DNA of 64,000 bases from assembly GCF_001314325.1 (NCBI RefSeq), contig NZ_CP009429.1, positions 372,501-436,500 on the forward strand, written 5' to 3'. The translations under genes were made by a program, and so were the position numbers. Below the pieces are notes generated by a model. The model made no database searches. It saw only the letters and a program-made list of their open reading frames with translations, and was not told the DNA's origin. Each line of letters begins with the position of its first letter. The stretch's first letter is position 1. The DNA is from Sphingopyxis macrogoltabida. Its GTDB lineage: Bacteria > Pseudomonadota > Alphaproteobacteria > Sphingomonadales > Sphingomonadaceae. Shown one piece after another: positions 1 through 8,862 of the stretch.

Positions 1-414
1 CTGCCGCAGTCGGCCTATTTCGGGTCCGAACAGAGCTTTGCGATGATTCGCGGCGGGCATATCGACCTCACTGTGCTCGGCGCGATGGAGATTGCCGAAA
101 ACGGCGACATCGCCAACTGGATGATCCCGGGCAAGATGATCAAGGGCATGGGCGGCGCGATGGACCTCGTCGCCGGGGTCAAGAAGATCATCGTCGTGAT
201 GGAGCACAACGCGAAGGACGGCAGCCCCAAATTCATCCCCGCCTGCACGCTGCCGCTGACCGGCAAGAATGTCGTCGACATGATCATCACCGACCTCGCG
301 GTGTTCCGGCGCGACGATCATGACAGCCCCTTCAAGCTGATCGAACTCGCACCGGGGGTGACGGCGGCGGATGTCGCCGCTAAGACGACGGCCAATTATG
401 AGGTCGCCATCTAA
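1..414 (+). CDS. scoB: 3-oxoacid CoA-transferase subunit B, C-terminal part (5' end outside window)
   Basis: The reading frame is open from base 1 and ends at TAA 412-414, so only the last 137 residues are present. The segment reads like the C-terminal half of the beta subunit of succinyl-CoA:3-ketoacid (or beta-ketoadipate) CoA-transferase: [13 protein letters not shown] near the start, then a [11 protein letters not shown] segment and a K-G-M-G-G-A-M-D-L stretch. The family moves CoA from succinyl-CoA to a 3-oxo acid in ketone-body or aromatic catabolism. The catalytic glutamate region lies upstream of the window and cannot be checked. The alpha subunit would normally lie just before it. 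A serine hydrolase gene follows within about 10 bases. Confidence 0.85.
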   Translation: MPQSAYFGSEQSFAMIRGGHIDLTVLGAMEIAENGDIANWMIPGKMIKGMGGAMDLVAGVKKIIVVMEHNAKDGSPKFIPACTLPLTGKNVVDMIITDLAVFRRDDHDSPFKLIELAPGVTAADVAAKTTANYEVAI

Positions 415-424
415 ACAAAGGTCG

Positions 425-1705
425 ATGACGCGGGTTCTGGCCTGCCTCGTCGCGGTCGTCGCACTGGGAGTCGCGGGCTGGTTCGGTTTTCACGCGCTGG
501 GCGGCACCCGGACGCTGGCCAGCGTCGCGATCCCGTTCAAGGCGGCCGAAAACCTGCCCGACACGCCCGCCGAATGGCGCGGGCGGATCGACTATGTCGC
601 GTTCGACCGCGAGCTTGCCGCGCTCGCGCAGCGCCCCGAGATGGCGGGGCTGGCGGTGGCGGTGGTCGAGGATGGCGAATTGCGGTTCGTCCGCACCTAT
701 GGCGTCGCCGACCGGTCGACCGGGGCGCCGGTCACCGCGCATACGCTTTTCCGCTGGGCGTCGGTTTCGAAAACCGCGACCGGCGCCATGGCAGCTGCGC
801 TGGCCCATGACGGCGCCGTCGATCTCGACCGCCCGGTCGCGGACTGGCACAGCTCGCTGCGCCTCCCCGGCGGCGCCGAGCAGCGGATTACGGTGGGCGA
901 CCTGCTGGCCCAGCGCACCGGCCTCACCAAAAACGCCTATGACGAAAAGCTGGAGGAGGGGCAGGACCCCGCGCTGCTGCGGCAGGGCCTTGCCGCGGCG
1001 CCGCTGCAGTGCGAACCGGGCACCTGCCACACCTATCAGAATATCGCCTTCGATGCGGCAAGCGAGATATTGGCCAAGGCGGCGGGCAAACCGTTTGCCG
1101 ATAGCGTCGAGGATCGCTTCTTCCTGCCGCTCGGCATGGTCAGCGCGGGATATGGGATGAACCGGCTGACCGGTGCGAAGGACTGGGCAAGGCCGCACAA
1201 CGGCGCGCAGGTCAGCCCGCTCAAGGAGGCCTATTGGCGCGTTCCCGCGGCCGCCGGCGTCGAAAGCGATATCGTCGATTTCGCGACCTGGATGCAGGCG
1301 ATGATGGGCAGCCGCCCCGATGTGCTGCCCGAGGCGGTGTTGCAGATCGCGCATCGCCCGCGCGTCGGCACCGCGCATCTCTATGGCGGCGCGCTGCGTC
1401 AGGCGAACAAGGATGCGGCCTATGGCCTCGGCTGGCGAAGCTTTACCTATGGCGGCCACCGGCTCGAAGGCCATTCGGGCGCGGTCGCGGGCTATCGCGC
1501 GACGATGATCTTCGAACCGGCGACGCGGACGGGTGTCGTCGCGCTGTGGAACAGCAATTGGGGTTTCCCATTTCGTATCCCGTTCGCGGCGATGGACAGC
1601 TATCACAAGCGCCCCGATGCCCGCTGGCTCGACCTCAGCGAATTGCCGCCGGCGAAACGCGAACCCGTCCGCGCCGGCCCGATCGTCGCAGTGCCGAAAG
1701 GGTAG
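425..1705 (+). CDS. Serine hydrolase, beta-lactamase (class C-like) family, signal-anchored
   Basis: A 426-residue protein of the beta-lactamase/penicillin-binding-protein-like hydrolase family. It opens with a hydrophobic segment (about residues 4-24) that serves as a signal peptide or anchor, so it probably acts in the periplasm. The serine nucleophile motif S-V-S-K is at residues 113-116, a Y-Q-N triad fits the second conserved Y-x-N motif, and an H-S-G near the C terminus stands for the K-T-G motif. The open frame extends to ATG 371 and ATG 398, inside the upstream gene. ATG 425 was chosen because an AAAGG lies just upstream and the protein then starts directly with its hydrophobic segment. 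The substrate is unknown; esterase, D-aminopeptidase and beta-lactamase members share this fold. Confidence 0.8.
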   Translation: MTRVLACLVAVVALGVAGWFGFHALGGTRTLASVAIPFKAAENLPDTPAEWRGRIDYVAFDRELAALAQRPEMAGLAVAVVEDGELRFVRTYGVADRSTGAPVTAHTLFRWASVSKTATGAMAAALAHDGAVDLDRPVADWHSSLRLPGGAEQRITVGDLLAQRTGLTKNAYDEKLEEGQDPALLRQGLAAAPLQCEPGTCHTYQNIAFDAASEILAKAAGKPFADSVEDRFFLPLGMVSAGYGMNRLTGAKDWARPHNGAQVSPLKEAYWRVPAAAGVESDIVDFATWMQAMMGSRPDVLPEAVLQIAHRPRVGTAHLYGGALRQANKDAAYGLGWRSFTYGGHRLEGHSGAVAGYRATMIFEPATRTGVVALWNSNWGFPFRIPFAAMDSYHKRPDARWLDLSELPPAKREPVRAGPIVAVPKG

Positions 1706-1770
1706 CACACTTGCCCGCCTGTCCGCGGCCCGTGTATCAGGCGCGCCGGGGGCCGAGAGGAGAAACATCG

Positions 1771-2748
1771 ATGCGCGTGCTGCTGACGGGTTCGTCTGGC
1801 TGGCTGGGGCGTTATCTTGCGCCCCTGCTCGCCAATAGCGGCCATGCGGTCACCGGGCTCGATGTCGTTCCCGGCGCGCATACGCAGGTCGTCGGCACGG
1901 TTGCCGACCGCGCGCTGATCGACCGGACGATGGGCGAGCATGGCATCGAGGCCGTCATCCACGGCGGCGCGCTGCACAAGCCCGACATCGTGCGTTATCC
2001 GCGGCAGGCGTTCGTCGATGTCAATGTGACGGGGACGCTGAACCTGATCGAAGCGGCGGTCGCGGCGGGCAATGACCGCTTCCTCTTCACCTCGACCACC
2101 TCGCTGATGGTGCGCGCCGATGTCCGCGAAGGCGCGGGCGAGGCGGGGGCGTGGTGGATGGACGAGGATTTCGCACCCGTAGAACCGCGCAACATCTATG
2201 GCATCACCAAGCTCGCCGCCGAACAGGCATTGAAGCTGGTCCACCGCGAACATGGCATCAACATCGCGATCCTGCGCACCGGACGCTTTTTCCCCGAGGA
2301 TGACGATACGCACGCCAGCCCGAGCGGCGAGAATCTGAAAGCGAACGAACTGCTGAACCGGCGCCTGACGGTCGAGGATGCCGCCGCGGCACATCTCGCC
2401 GCGCTCGAGGCGGCGCCTGCGATCGGCTGCGACACTTTCGTCCTTTCCGCGCCGCCGCCGTTCGGGCGCGAGGAAGCCGAAGAGCTGGCGCGCGATGCGC
2501 GCGCGGTGATCGCGCGGCATTATCCCGACGCGGCGGAGCTCTACGCCGCGAAGGGGTGGGTGCTGCCCGCGACGATCGAGCGCGTCTACGACCCGTCGCG
2601 TGCCGAGCGCCGCTTCGGCTGGCGGGCGGAGAGCGATTTCGGCAGCCTGCTCGCCGCGCTGCGCGAAGGCGGCCCGCTGCCCTTTGCGCACGACCCCGAT
2701 TACACGTCCCCCATCGTCGCACAGGAGCGCGAAGCATGTATGTGCTGA
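1771..2748 (+). CDS. NAD-dependent epimerase/dehydratase (extended SDR)
   Basis: A 325-residue extended short-chain dehydrogenase. It begins with the Rossmann motif G-S-S-G-W-L-G at residues 7-13 and has the active-site Y-G-I-T-K (YxxxK) in the middle. Such proteins act on nucleotide sugars or related carbonyl compounds; the substrate cannot be deduced. The start at 1771 is supported by a strong GAGAGGAGA ribosome site just before it, although the open frame runs back to 1234. Its 3' end overlaps the next gene, a glutathione transferase, by 13 bases, so the two are probably cotranscribed and translationally coupled. Confidence 0.8.
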   Translation: MRVLLTGSSGWLGRYLAPLLANSGHAVTGLDVVPGAHTQVVGTVADRALIDRTMGEHGIEAVIHGGALHKPDIVRYPRQAFVDVNVTGTLNLIEAAVAAGNDRFLFTSTTSLMVRADVREGAGEAGAWWMDEDFAPVEPRNIYGITKLAAEQALKLVHREHGINIAILRTGRFFPEDDDTHASPSGENLKANELLNRRLTVEDAAAAHLAALEAAPAIGCDTFVLSAPPPFGREEAEELARDARAVIARHYPDAAELYAAKGWVLPATIERVYDPSRAERRFGWRAESDFGSLLAALREGGPLPFAHDPDYTSPIVAQEREACMC

Positions 2749-3416
2749 TCACCGCCAATCGCAATTATTCGAGCTGGTCGCTGCGTCCGTGGATGCTGAT
2801 GAAGGGCCTCGGCATCGCGTTCGAGGACCAGATCGAGCCCTTCACCAACCCGATCAACTATGACGAATTCCGCAGCTTCTCGCCGACCGGGCAGGTGCCG
2901 GCGCTGCTCGACGAAGGGCGGACGGTGTATGATTCGCTCGGGATCACGCTTTACCTTGCCGACCGGCACGAGGGTGTGTGGCCGGCCGATCCCGATGCGC
3001 GCGCCTGGGCGCAATGCGCAGTCGCCGAAATGCACAGCGGCTTTACGGCGCTGCGCAGCGATTGCACGATGAATGTCGGCGTCCGGGTGACGCCGAAGCC
3101 GCCGTCGGGGGCGCTCCGCCTCGATGTCGCGCGTATCCGCGAACTGTTCGCCGAGGGGCTGTCGCGGTTCGGCGGGCCCTATCTGGCCGGCGCCAGCTTT
3201 ACTGCCGTCGATGCTTTCTTCGCCCCGGTCGCCTTTCGCATCCGCACCTATGGTCTCGAAGCCGGGGCCGGGCAGGCGTGGGTCGACCATATGCTGGCGC
3301 ATCCGGCGATGCTCGACTGGGAGCAGCAGGCACTTGCCGAAAGCTGGCGCGAGGAAAGCCATGAGGCCGAACTGGCGGCAGCCGGGGCGATTACGGCGGA
3401 TTACCGGACGGCTTGA
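2736..3416 (+). CDS. Glutathione S-transferase family protein
   Basis: A 226-residue protein with the two-domain GST layout. The N-terminal thioredoxin-like domain contains N-Y-S-S-W-S-L-R-P-W (about residues 10-19), which carries the catalytic Ser/Tyr region, followed by F-S-P-T-G-Q-V-P-A-L-L with its cis-proline. An all-helical C-terminal domain follows from about residue 90. The family conjugates or reduces substrates with glutathione in the cytoplasm. ATG 2736 lies inside the end of the epimerase gene, consistent with a coupled pair. The physiological substrate is not indicated. Confidence 0.85.
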   Translation: MYVLITANRNYSSWSLRPWMLMKGLGIAFEDQIEPFTNPINYDEFRSFSPTGQVPALLDEGRTVYDSLGITLYLADRHEGVWPADPDARAWAQCAVAEMHSGFTALRSDCTMNVGVRVTPKPPSGALRLDVARIRELFAEGLSRFGGPYLAGASFTAVDAFFAPVAFRIRTYGLEAGAGQAWVDHMLAHPAMLDWEQQALAESWREESHEAELAAAGAITADYRTA

Positions 3417-3421
3417 GGAGG

Positions 3422-3449
3422 CGTCGCCCTCGCGAAGGCGGGGGCGACG
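3422..3449. terminator. Hairpin between convergent genes
   Basis: Two 12-base arms (3422-3433 and 3438-3449, one mismatch) form a GC-rich hairpin with a four-base loop between the GST stop codon and the crtZ stop codon of the opposite strand. The position suggests a shared bidirectional terminator. There is no long U run, so Rho-independent efficiency is uncertain. Confidence 0.5.
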
Positions 3450-3968
3450 TTAGTCGGCGAGCGCCTCGCGCACCACCGCGATCCCGGCCTCGCGCTGCGC
3501 CTTGAGTTCGGCCTTCAGCTTCGCCGGATCGCGCGCAAAGACGAATCCGAAGCTGACCCCGCCTTCCTTGCCGATCGTCGCATGGTGGAGCTTGTGCGCC
3601 TGCACCAGCCGCTTGGCATAGCCGCGCCGCGGCACCCAGCGGAAATAGCGCTGGTGGACGAGCCCGTCGTGCACCAGCGTGTAGATGATGCCGTAGAGAA
3701 GGATACCGAGGCCGATCCACGTTCCCGGCTCCCACGCCGACGCGCCCATGATCATCGGGCTGCCGATGGCGAACATCGAAATGCTCATCGCGGCGCCGAC
3801 GATGGCGAACAGGTCGTTCTTTTCCAGCACCTTGTCATGCGGTTCGTGATGGTCGCGATGCCATGCCCAGCCGAACCCGTGCATGATATATTTGTGGCTC
3901 GCCCAGGCGATGCCTTCCATCGCCACGACGGTGGCAAGGATGAGCGCAAGGATGGCGAGCGGTGACAC
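3450..3968 (-). CDS. crtZ: Beta-carotene hydroxylase (CrtZ-type, fatty acid hydroxylase superfamily)
   Basis: About 172 residues with the histidine clusters of membrane di-iron hydroxylases: H-K-Y-I-M-H-G, H-R-D-H-H, H-D-G-L-V-H-Q and H-K-L-H-H. The second cluster within W-A-W-H-R-D-H-H-E-P is characteristic of CrtZ, which adds the 3- and 3'-hydroxyls of beta-ionone rings to give zeaxanthin-type carotenoids. At least three hydrophobic segments place it in the inner membrane. The start is uncertain: GTG 3968 puts the protein directly at its first membrane segment and matches family length, while GTG 4004 would add 12 residues. No other carotenoid gene is nearby, so it stands alone here. Confidence 0.85.
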   Translation of the reverse strand: MSPLAILALILATVVAMEGIAWASHKYIMHGFGWAWHRDHHEPHDKVLEKNDLFAIVGAAMSISMFAIGSPMIMGASAWEPGTWIGLGILLYGIIYTLVHDGLVHQRYFRWVPRRGYAKRLVQAHKLHHATIGKEGGVSFGFVFARDPAKLKAELKAQREAGIAVVREALAD

Positions 3969-4015
3969 GGGAGGATTATAGGCTCGTTGCTTACACGAGG
4001 CCACCTTTCCTCATT

Positions 4016-4090
4016 CGTCATCCCGGACTTGATCCGGGATCCATCCCTGCGGCCGATGCTGTGGACCCCGGATCAAGTCCGGGGTGACGA
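4016..4090. repeat. Palindromic REP-like element, copy 1
   Basis: An inverted repeat: a unit beginning cgtcatcccggacttgatcc and its reverse complement ending in gtccggggtgacga, separated by a short unique middle. The same unit returns at 10177-10250 and 18157-18234. It lies in the divergent intergenic region between crtZ and leuC, upstream of the predicted leuC promoter. Confidence 0.85.
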
Positions 4091-4124
4091 GGTAGAGGGA
4101 AAGGCGCGACCGGAAATTGCGTTT

Positions 4125-4153
4125 TTGACCGCCACTCGCTTGCATTGTTATCG
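4125..4153 (+). promoter_or_regulatory. Predicted housekeeping promoter of leuCD
   Basis: TTGACC at 4125-4130 and TTATCG at 4148-4153 are separated by exactly 17 bases and lie 20 bases before the leuC start. This fits a sigma-70 type promoter with a very short leader, so no attenuator-sized leader region exists for leuC. Confidence 0.5.
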
Positions 4154-4173
4154 CACAGGCGTAAGTGCACCGC

Positions 4174-5604
4174 ATGACCCGGCCCCGCACCCTTTATGAG
4201 AAAATCTGGGACGCGCATGTCGTCGAACAGCGCCCCGATGGTACCGCCCTGATCTTCATCGACCGCCACCTCGTCCATGAAGTCACCAGTCCGCAGGCGT
4301 TCGCCGGCCTTCGCGCCAGCGGCCGCACCGTGCGCCGCCCCGACCTGACGCTCGCGGTGCCCGATCATAATGTGCAGACGACGGCGCGACTCGACGCGGC
4401 GGGCAACCGCCTGCCGATCGCCGATCCCGAGAGCGCTGCGCAGCTCGCCGCGCTCGAGAAAAATGCGCCCGAGTTCGGCATCCGCTATATCGACGCGGTC
4501 GCGCCCGAGCAGGGCATCGTTCACGTTGTCGGCCCCGAGCAGGGCTTTTCGCTGCCCGGCACGACGATCGTCTGCGGCGACAGCCACACCGCCTGCCACG
4601 GCGGCATCGGCGCGCTCGCCTTCGGCATCGGGACGAGCGAGGTCGAGCATGTGCTGGCGACGCAGACGCTGTTGCTCCAGCCGTCGAAAACGATGGAAGT
4701 GCGCGTCGAGGGCGCGGTCGGTCCCGGCGTGTCGGCGAAGGACATCATCCTCCACATCACCGGGGTCATCGGCGCCGCGGGCGGCACCGGCCATGTCATC
4801 GAATATACCGGCAGCGCGATCCGCGCCCTGTCGATCGAAGGCCGCCTGACCGTCAGCAACATGGCGATCGAGGGCGGTGCGCGTGCAGGCCTGATCGCGC
4901 CCGACGAGACGACGTTCGAATATCTGAAGGGCCGCCCCTATGCGCCGAAGGGCGCCGACTGGGACGCCGCAGTGGCCTGGTGGAAAAGCCTCGCGACCGA
5001 TCCGGGCGCGACTTATGACAAGGTCGTCGTCATCGACGCCGCCGAGATCGCGCCGAGCGTCACCTGGGGCACCAGCCCCGAGGACGTCGTGCCGATCACC
5101 GGCGTTGTTCCCGACCCCGCGAGCTTCGCCGATCCGTCGAAGCAGACGGCCGCCGCCAAGTCGCTCGCCTATATGGGGCTCGAACCCGGTACCCGGATGC
5201 AGGACGTGCCGGTCGAGAATATCTTCATCGGGAGCTGTACCAACAGCCGCATCGAGGATCTGCGCGCCGCCGCCGCGGTGATCAAGGGGCGCCACAAGGC
5301 CGACAATGTCCGGTGGGCGATCGTCGTTCCCGGTTCGGGCCTCGTCAAGGCGCAGGCCGAGGCCGAGGGGCTCGACCGTATCTTTACCGAAGCGGGGCTC
5401 GAATGGCGCGAGCCCGGCTGTTCGGCCTGCCTCGCGATGAACCCCGACAAGGTGCCCGCGGGCGAGCGCTGTGCGAGCACCAGCAACCGCAACTTCGTCG
5501 GCCGTCAGGGCCCGGGCAGCCGCACCCATCTCGTCAGCCCGGCGATGGCGGCGGCGGCGGCGGTGACCGGGAAGCTGACCGATGTGCGGGAGTTGATGGC
5601 ATGA
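4174..5604 (+). CDS. leuC: 3-isopropylmalate dehydratase large subunit
   Basis: A 476-residue aconitase-family protein that, with LeuD, isomerises 2-isopropylmalate to 3-isopropylmalate in leucine synthesis. The 4Fe-4S cysteines are visible in G-S-C-T-N-S-R and in [10 protein letters not shown] near the C terminus, and the D-H-N-V-Q-T motif is near residue 65. ATG 4174 is preferred over GTG 4165 because family members start at this point and it lies a normal distance from the predicted promoter. Its stop overlaps the leuD start (ATGA), giving a coupled heterodimer operon. Confidence 0.97.
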   Translation: MTRPRTLYEKIWDAHVVEQRPDGTALIFIDRHLVHEVTSPQAFAGLRASGRTVRRPDLTLAVPDHNVQTTARLDAAGNRLPIADPESAAQLAALEKNAPEFGIRYIDAVAPEQGIVHVVGPEQGFSLPGTTIVCGDSHTACHGGIGALAFGIGTSEVEHVLATQTLLLQPSKTMEVRVEGAVGPGVSAKDIILHITGVIGAAGGTGHVIEYTGSAIRALSIEGRLTVSNMAIEGGARAGLIAPDETTFEYLKGRPYAPKGADWDAAVAWWKSLATDPGATYDKVVVIDAAEIAPSVTWGTSPEDVVPITGVVPDPASFADPSKQTAAAKSLAYMGLEPGTRMQDVPVENIFIGSCTNSRIEDLRAAAAVIKGRHKADNVRWAIVVPGSGLVKAQAEAEGLDRIFTEAGLEWREPGCSACLAMNPDKVPAGERCASTSNRNFVGRQGPGSRTHLVSPAMAAAAAVTGKLTDVRELMA

Positions 5605-6197
5605 CGCCGATCGAGAAAGTCGAAGGCCGCGCGATCCCGCTGGGGCTCAAGAATGTCGACACCGACGTCATCATTCCCGCGCACTGGCTGAAGACGACGA
5701 GCCGCGAGGGCATGGGGCGCGGGGCGTTCGAGAGCCTGCGCGCCGATCCCGACAATCTGTTCGACAGCGCCGAGTACAAGGGCGCGCCGATCCTGATCGC
5801 GGGCGATAATTTCGGTTGCGGATCGAGCCGCGAGCATGCCGCGTGGGCGATCGGCGACCTGGGCATCCGGGTCGTCATCGCGCCCAGCTATTCGGACATT
5901 TTCTCGGGTAATGCGGTGAAGAACGGCATATTGCCCGTGGTGCTGCCGCAGGCGGCCATCGACCGGCTGATGGAGGTTGCGGCGACCGATCCGATCCATG
6001 TCGACCTCGATACCCAGACGGTGACGACGCCGTTTCAGGACCGCTTCGCGTTCGAGATCGACCCCTTCCGCAAGATGTGCCTGCTCGAAGGGCTCGACGA
6101 GATTTCGCTGACCGAAAAGAGCGATGCAGCGATCGCTGCCTATGAGCAGCAACTCGACGCCGACCGCCCGTGGCTGCGGCCGCAAGCAGCCGCATGA
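5601..6197 (+). CDS. leuD: 3-isopropylmalate dehydratase small subunit
   Basis: A 198-residue swivel domain subunit, the partner of LeuC. Conserved features are the N-V-D-T-D-V-I-I-P segment near residue 20 and [13 protein letters not shown] near residue 70, which carries the substrate-binding serine/arginine loop. The ATG overlaps the leuC stop codon. The next gene in the leucine pathway, leuB, is not in this window. An unusually long hairpin follows directly after the stop. Confidence 0.97.
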   Translation: MTPIEKVEGRAIPLGLKNVDTDVIIPAHWLKTTSREGMGRGAFESLRADPDNLFDSAEYKGAPILIAGDNFGCGSSREHAAWAIGDLGIRVVIAPSYSDIFSGNAVKNGILPVVLPQAAIDRLMEVAATDPIHVDLDTQTVTTPFQDRFAFEIDPFRKMCLLEGLDEISLTEKSDAAIAAYEQQLDADRPWLRPQAAA

Positions 6198-6202
6198 ATT
6201 AA

Positions 6203-6283
6203 CGGTACCGGCCCGCTCCCCCTTCCGGCCTCCCATAGGCTATTATCGTTGGGGAGGCCGGGAGGGGGAGCGGGCCGGTACCG
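6203..6283. repeat. Long inverted repeat (32-base arms)
   Basis: Arms at 6203-6234 and 6252-6283 are complementary over 32 bases with one mismatch and flank a 17-base loop. Each arm starts with a KpnI-like ggtacc core and is purine/pyrimidine biased. It lies between leuD and the quinone oxidoreductase gene, ending about 20 bases before the latter's start codon. Confidence 0.85.
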
Positions 6284-6305
6284 CAACAACGCAGAAGAGG
6301 AGAAG

Positions 6306-7304
6306 ATGATGAAGGCTCTCTTGTCGACCGCAACCGGTGGTCCCGAAACGCTGACGCTGGGCGAACTGCCGCGTCCGACCGCGGGCAAGGGCCAGATCGT
6401 GATCGATGTGAAGGCCTGCGCCGTCAACTTCCCCGACGTGCTGATCATCGAGGACAAATATCAGTTCCGCCCCGAACGCCCCTTTGCGCCCGGCGGCGAA
6501 GTCGCGGGGCTGGTCGCCGAGGTCGGCGAGGGTGTGACCGAGTTCAAGGTCGGCGACCGCGTGATCGCGGGCTGCGGCAACGGCGGCATGTCGGAGGCGA
6601 TCGCGGTCGGCGTCCACAATGTCTATCACCTGCCCGAAGGCCATGATTTCGCCGAAGGCGCTTCGCTGCTGATGACCTATGGCACCAGCATCCATGCGCT
6701 GGTCGATCGCGGCCACATCGAAGAGGGCGACACGCTGCTCGTGCTCGGTGCATCGGGCGGTGTCGGCATTGCGGCGGTCGAGCTGGGCAAGGCGTTCGGC
6801 GCGCGCGTCGTCGCGGGCGTGTCGAGCGAGGAAAAGGCCGAAATCGCGCGCCAGGCGGGTGCCGACGAGGTTGTCGTCTATGGGCGCCAGCCGTTCGACA
6901 AGGACCAGTCGAAGGAACTGGCGAACAAGTTCAAGGCGGCGGTCGGCGGCGATGGCGCCAACGTCATCTACGACGCGGTCGGCGGCGACTATGCCGAGCC
7001 GGCGCTGCGTTCGATCGCGTGGGAAGGGCGTTATCTGGTCGTCGGTTTCCCGGCCGGCATCCCGCGCCTGCCGCTCAACCTGACGCTGCTCAAGAGCTGC
7101 GACGTCGCGGGCGTGTTCTGGGGCGCCTTCGTTGCGCGCGAACCGGAGCGCAACCGCGCCAATATCGCGCGGCTGTTCCAGCTTTGGGAACAGGGCAAGA
7201 TCAAGCCGCGGGTCACCGAAAGCTTCGCGCTGGCCGACGGCGGCAAGGCGATCGCCAAGCTGGGCGACCGCAGCGCGGTCGGCAAGCTGGTCGTCACCAT
7301 CTGA
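6306..7304 (+). CDS. NADPH:quinone oxidoreductase family protein (MDR superfamily)
   Basis: A 332-residue medium-chain dehydrogenase/reductase. The N-terminal GroES-like domain lacks the zinc cysteines, and the cofactor domain has the G-A-S-G-G-V-G nucleotide loop in the middle, as in zinc-free quinone and enoyl reductases. Members reduce quinones or alpha,beta-unsaturated carbonyls with NADPH. The start is ATG 6306 (or ATG 6309), preceded by AGGAG. The long hairpin between leuD and this gene may separate the two transcripts. A second, distinct zinc-free MDR gene is found at 26061-27047. Confidence 0.85.
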   Translation: MMKALLSTATGGPETLTLGELPRPTAGKGQIVIDVKACAVNFPDVLIIEDKYQFRPERPFAPGGEVAGLVAEVGEGVTEFKVGDRVIAGCGNGGMSEAIAVGVHNVYHLPEGHDFAEGASLLMTYGTSIHALVDRGHIEEGDTLLVLGASGGVGIAAVELGKAFGARVVAGVSSEEKAEIARQAGADEVVVYGRQPFDKDQSKELANKFKAAVGGDGANVIYDAVGGDYAEPALRSIAWEGRYLVVGFPAGIPRLPLNLTLLKSCDVAGVFWGAFVAREPERNRANIARLFQLWEQGKIKPRVTESFALADGGKAIAKLGDRSAVGKLVVTI

Positions 7305-7336
7305 AATATCGTCCCGACCCCGCGCTGACCGCCGCT

Positions 7337-7579
7337 TTGGCCGCTCTGGCGGAGCAGGGCCGGATCGAGGTGCGGGTGACTCCCGGCGCGAACCGTGATG
7401 CGGTCGCGATCGTCGATGGCGTGGTGCAGATGCGCGTCACCGCGCCGCCCGCCGATGGCGCTGCCAATGCTGCGGTACTCCGCGTGCTGGCTGCGGCGCT
7501 GGACAGGCCGCCCCGCGATTTGACGCTGCTCCGCGGTGGAAAAGCGCGGCTGAAGCTGATCGGAATTGCCGAAGGTTAA
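7337..7579 (+). CDS. DUF167 (YggU-like) family protein
   Basis: About 80 residues with the V-R-V-T-P-G-A-N-R-D-A-V opening and the later A-P-P-A-D-G-A-A-N-A-A-V-L-R-V-L-A motif that define this small conserved family of unknown role. The start is unsettled: the frame is open far upstream, TTG 7337 is the first ordinary start codon near the conserved part, and a CTG at 7301, overlapping the upstream stop, would give 92 residues, closer to normal family length. It is probably the last gene of a unit with the oxidoreductase and may depend on translation of that gene. Confidence 0.7.
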   Translation: MAALAEQGRIEVRVTPGANRDAVAIVDGVVQMRVTAPPADGAANAAVLRVLAAALDRPPRDLTLLRGGKARLKLIGIAEG

Positions 7580-7641
7580 CCCTTTATCAGGGGGTGCGCC
7601 CTATCTCTGCTATCCGATTAGCTGGGCCAAGGGTGTCTGCA

Positions 7642-7935
7642 ATGGCGACTCGCCGTTCGACGAGTGATGAGCATGCCGCGAGTCTCGCGAACATTTCGCG
7701 TACCCGCCGCGCGCAGCTTATTGCCGAGTTCGAGGGCGAGCTGGGCATCGACCACAAGGCACGCGCCCGCGCGGCCTATGAAGCGAAGCGCTGGGAGGTG
7801 ATCAAGACGATCATCGTCTGGACGATCGCGGTGATGTTCTTCACCATCGCGTGCCACAAATTATGGCTGATGGGGCAGGATGTCGACAAGCCTTTCTCCG
7901 ACATCAATCCGGTCGAAAGCCTGTTCGGCGAATAG
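7642..7935 (+). CDS. Small single-pass membrane protein of unknown function
   Basis: A 97-residue protein with a charged, helix-prone N-terminal half (residues 1-50), one hydrophobic segment at about residues 54-73, and a short acidic tail. No family was recognised. ATG 7642 is taken rather than the upstream frame start at 7594 because the region before it is poor coding sequence. It lies on the opposite strand to, and convergent with, the ecfG gene, with only 14 bases between them. Its closeness to the stress locus is suggestive, but no functional link can be shown. Confidence 0.6.
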   Translation: MATRRSTSDEHAASLANISRTRRAQLIAEFEGELGIDHKARARAAYEAKRWEVIKTIIVWTIAVMFFTIACHKLWLMGQDVDKPFSDINPVESLFGE

Positions 7936-7949
7936 CCCGTCCCGACTGT

Positions 7950-8600
7950 TCAGCGGTTTTCGGCTTCGCGTCGCGCGGTAATGGTTTCGACGCTGTCCAT
8001 GATCGCCGCCATTGCCTCGCTCGCCGGTGCGGCGTCGGCACGCTTGCGTGAAAACTGGCCGCCGGCCATGATCTCCTCGAGCGCGGCACGGGCGCGCGAG
8101 ACGCGGCTTTTCATCGTGCCGAGCGCGCAGTCACAGATATTCGCGGCTTCCTCATAGGACATTCCGCCCGCGCCGACGAGGATCAGCGCCTCGCGCTGGT
8201 CCTGCGGCAATTCCATCAACCCGCGCTGGAGGTCGGCCATTTCGCCCGAATCCTCCTGCACCGCCGGGGTCGATAGCGTCCGTTCGACGACGCCTTCGTC
8301 ATATTCGCCGCGAAATTTGTTGCGGCGCATCTGCGACAGGAAGGTGTTGCGCAGGATGACGAAGGTCCATGCCTTGATCGAGGTACCGCGCTCGAACCGG
8401 TCGCGCGACGCCCACGCCTTGACCATCGTATCCTGCGTCAGATCGTCGGCGAGATCCGGATTGCCCGACAGGCTGCGGCCATAGGCGCGCAGATGCGGGA
8501 TGACGGCCGCGAGCAATGTCTTGAACTCCTGATCGGAGAGCGGATCGGAGGGCGTGTCCGTTTCATCCCGCGACTGCGGCGCGGCTTGGGGAAGAGCCAT
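7950..8600 (-). CDS. ecfG: General stress response ECF sigma factor EcfG
   Basis: A 216-residue ECF sigma factor of the EcfG group (ECF15). Region 2 contains D-L-A-D-D-L-T-Q-D-T-M-V-K-A-W and the region-4 helix-turn-helix contains M-S-Y-E-E-A-A-N-I-C-D-C-A-L-G-T-M-K-S-R. In this family the sigma factor is held by NepR and released when phosphorylated PhyR binds NepR. Its ATG overlaps the nepR stop (TAATG), so anti-sigma and sigma are coupled. phyR, a BLUF sensor, a second sigma factor and an HWE kinase lie within 5 kb. Confidence 0.95.
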   Translation of the reverse strand: MALPQAAPQSRDETDTPSDPLSDQEFKTLLAAVIPHLRAYGRSLSGNPDLADDLTQDTMVKAWASRDRFERGTSIKAWTFVILRNTFLSQMRRNKFRGEYDEGVVERTLSTPAVQEDSGEMADLQRGLMELPQDQREALILVGAGGMSYEEAANICDCALGTMKSRVSRARAALEEIMAGGQFSRKRADAAPASEAMAAIMDSVETITARREAENR

Positions 8601-8854
8601 TATTGTTTCGGGCTTTTCTGATCGAGCTGCGAAAGAAGGTCGAGCATATTGTCGGGCAATTGCTCGGCGACGATGTTGCCGTAGATCATGCGCAGCTTGG
8701 CACTCACCGGTTCGGGCGCCTGCCGTCCGGTCAGCGTGCGGTGCCACTGGTCGCTGCCCGTGCCGGGGAAGCTGCCCTGCGCCCGCTGAGGCGCATCGGG
8801 GCCGGGGCGCGGGGGCCCCTTGCCGTTGATCCTGTTGTTGCCGTGCGTAGCCAT
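8600..8854 (-). CDS. nepR: Anti-sigma factor NepR
   Basis: An 84-residue protein with a disordered, basic and proline-rich N-terminal half. The NepR signature lies near the C terminus (L-R-M-I-Y-G-N-I-V, then L-P-D-N-M-L-D-L-L-S-Q-L), which forms the helices that grip EcfG or PhyR. ATG 8854 was chosen as the start because the frame upstream does not look like NepR. An EcfG-type promoter ends only 8 bases before this ATG, implying a leaderless or nearly leaderless transcript. It is the first gene of the nepR-ecfG pair. Confidence 0.93.
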   Translation of the reverse strand: MATHGNNRINGKGPPRPGPDAPQRAQGSFPGTGSDQWHRTLTGRQAPEPVSAKLRMIYGNIVAEQLPDNMLDLLSQLDQKSPKQ

Positions 8855-8862
8855 GCCGAAGC

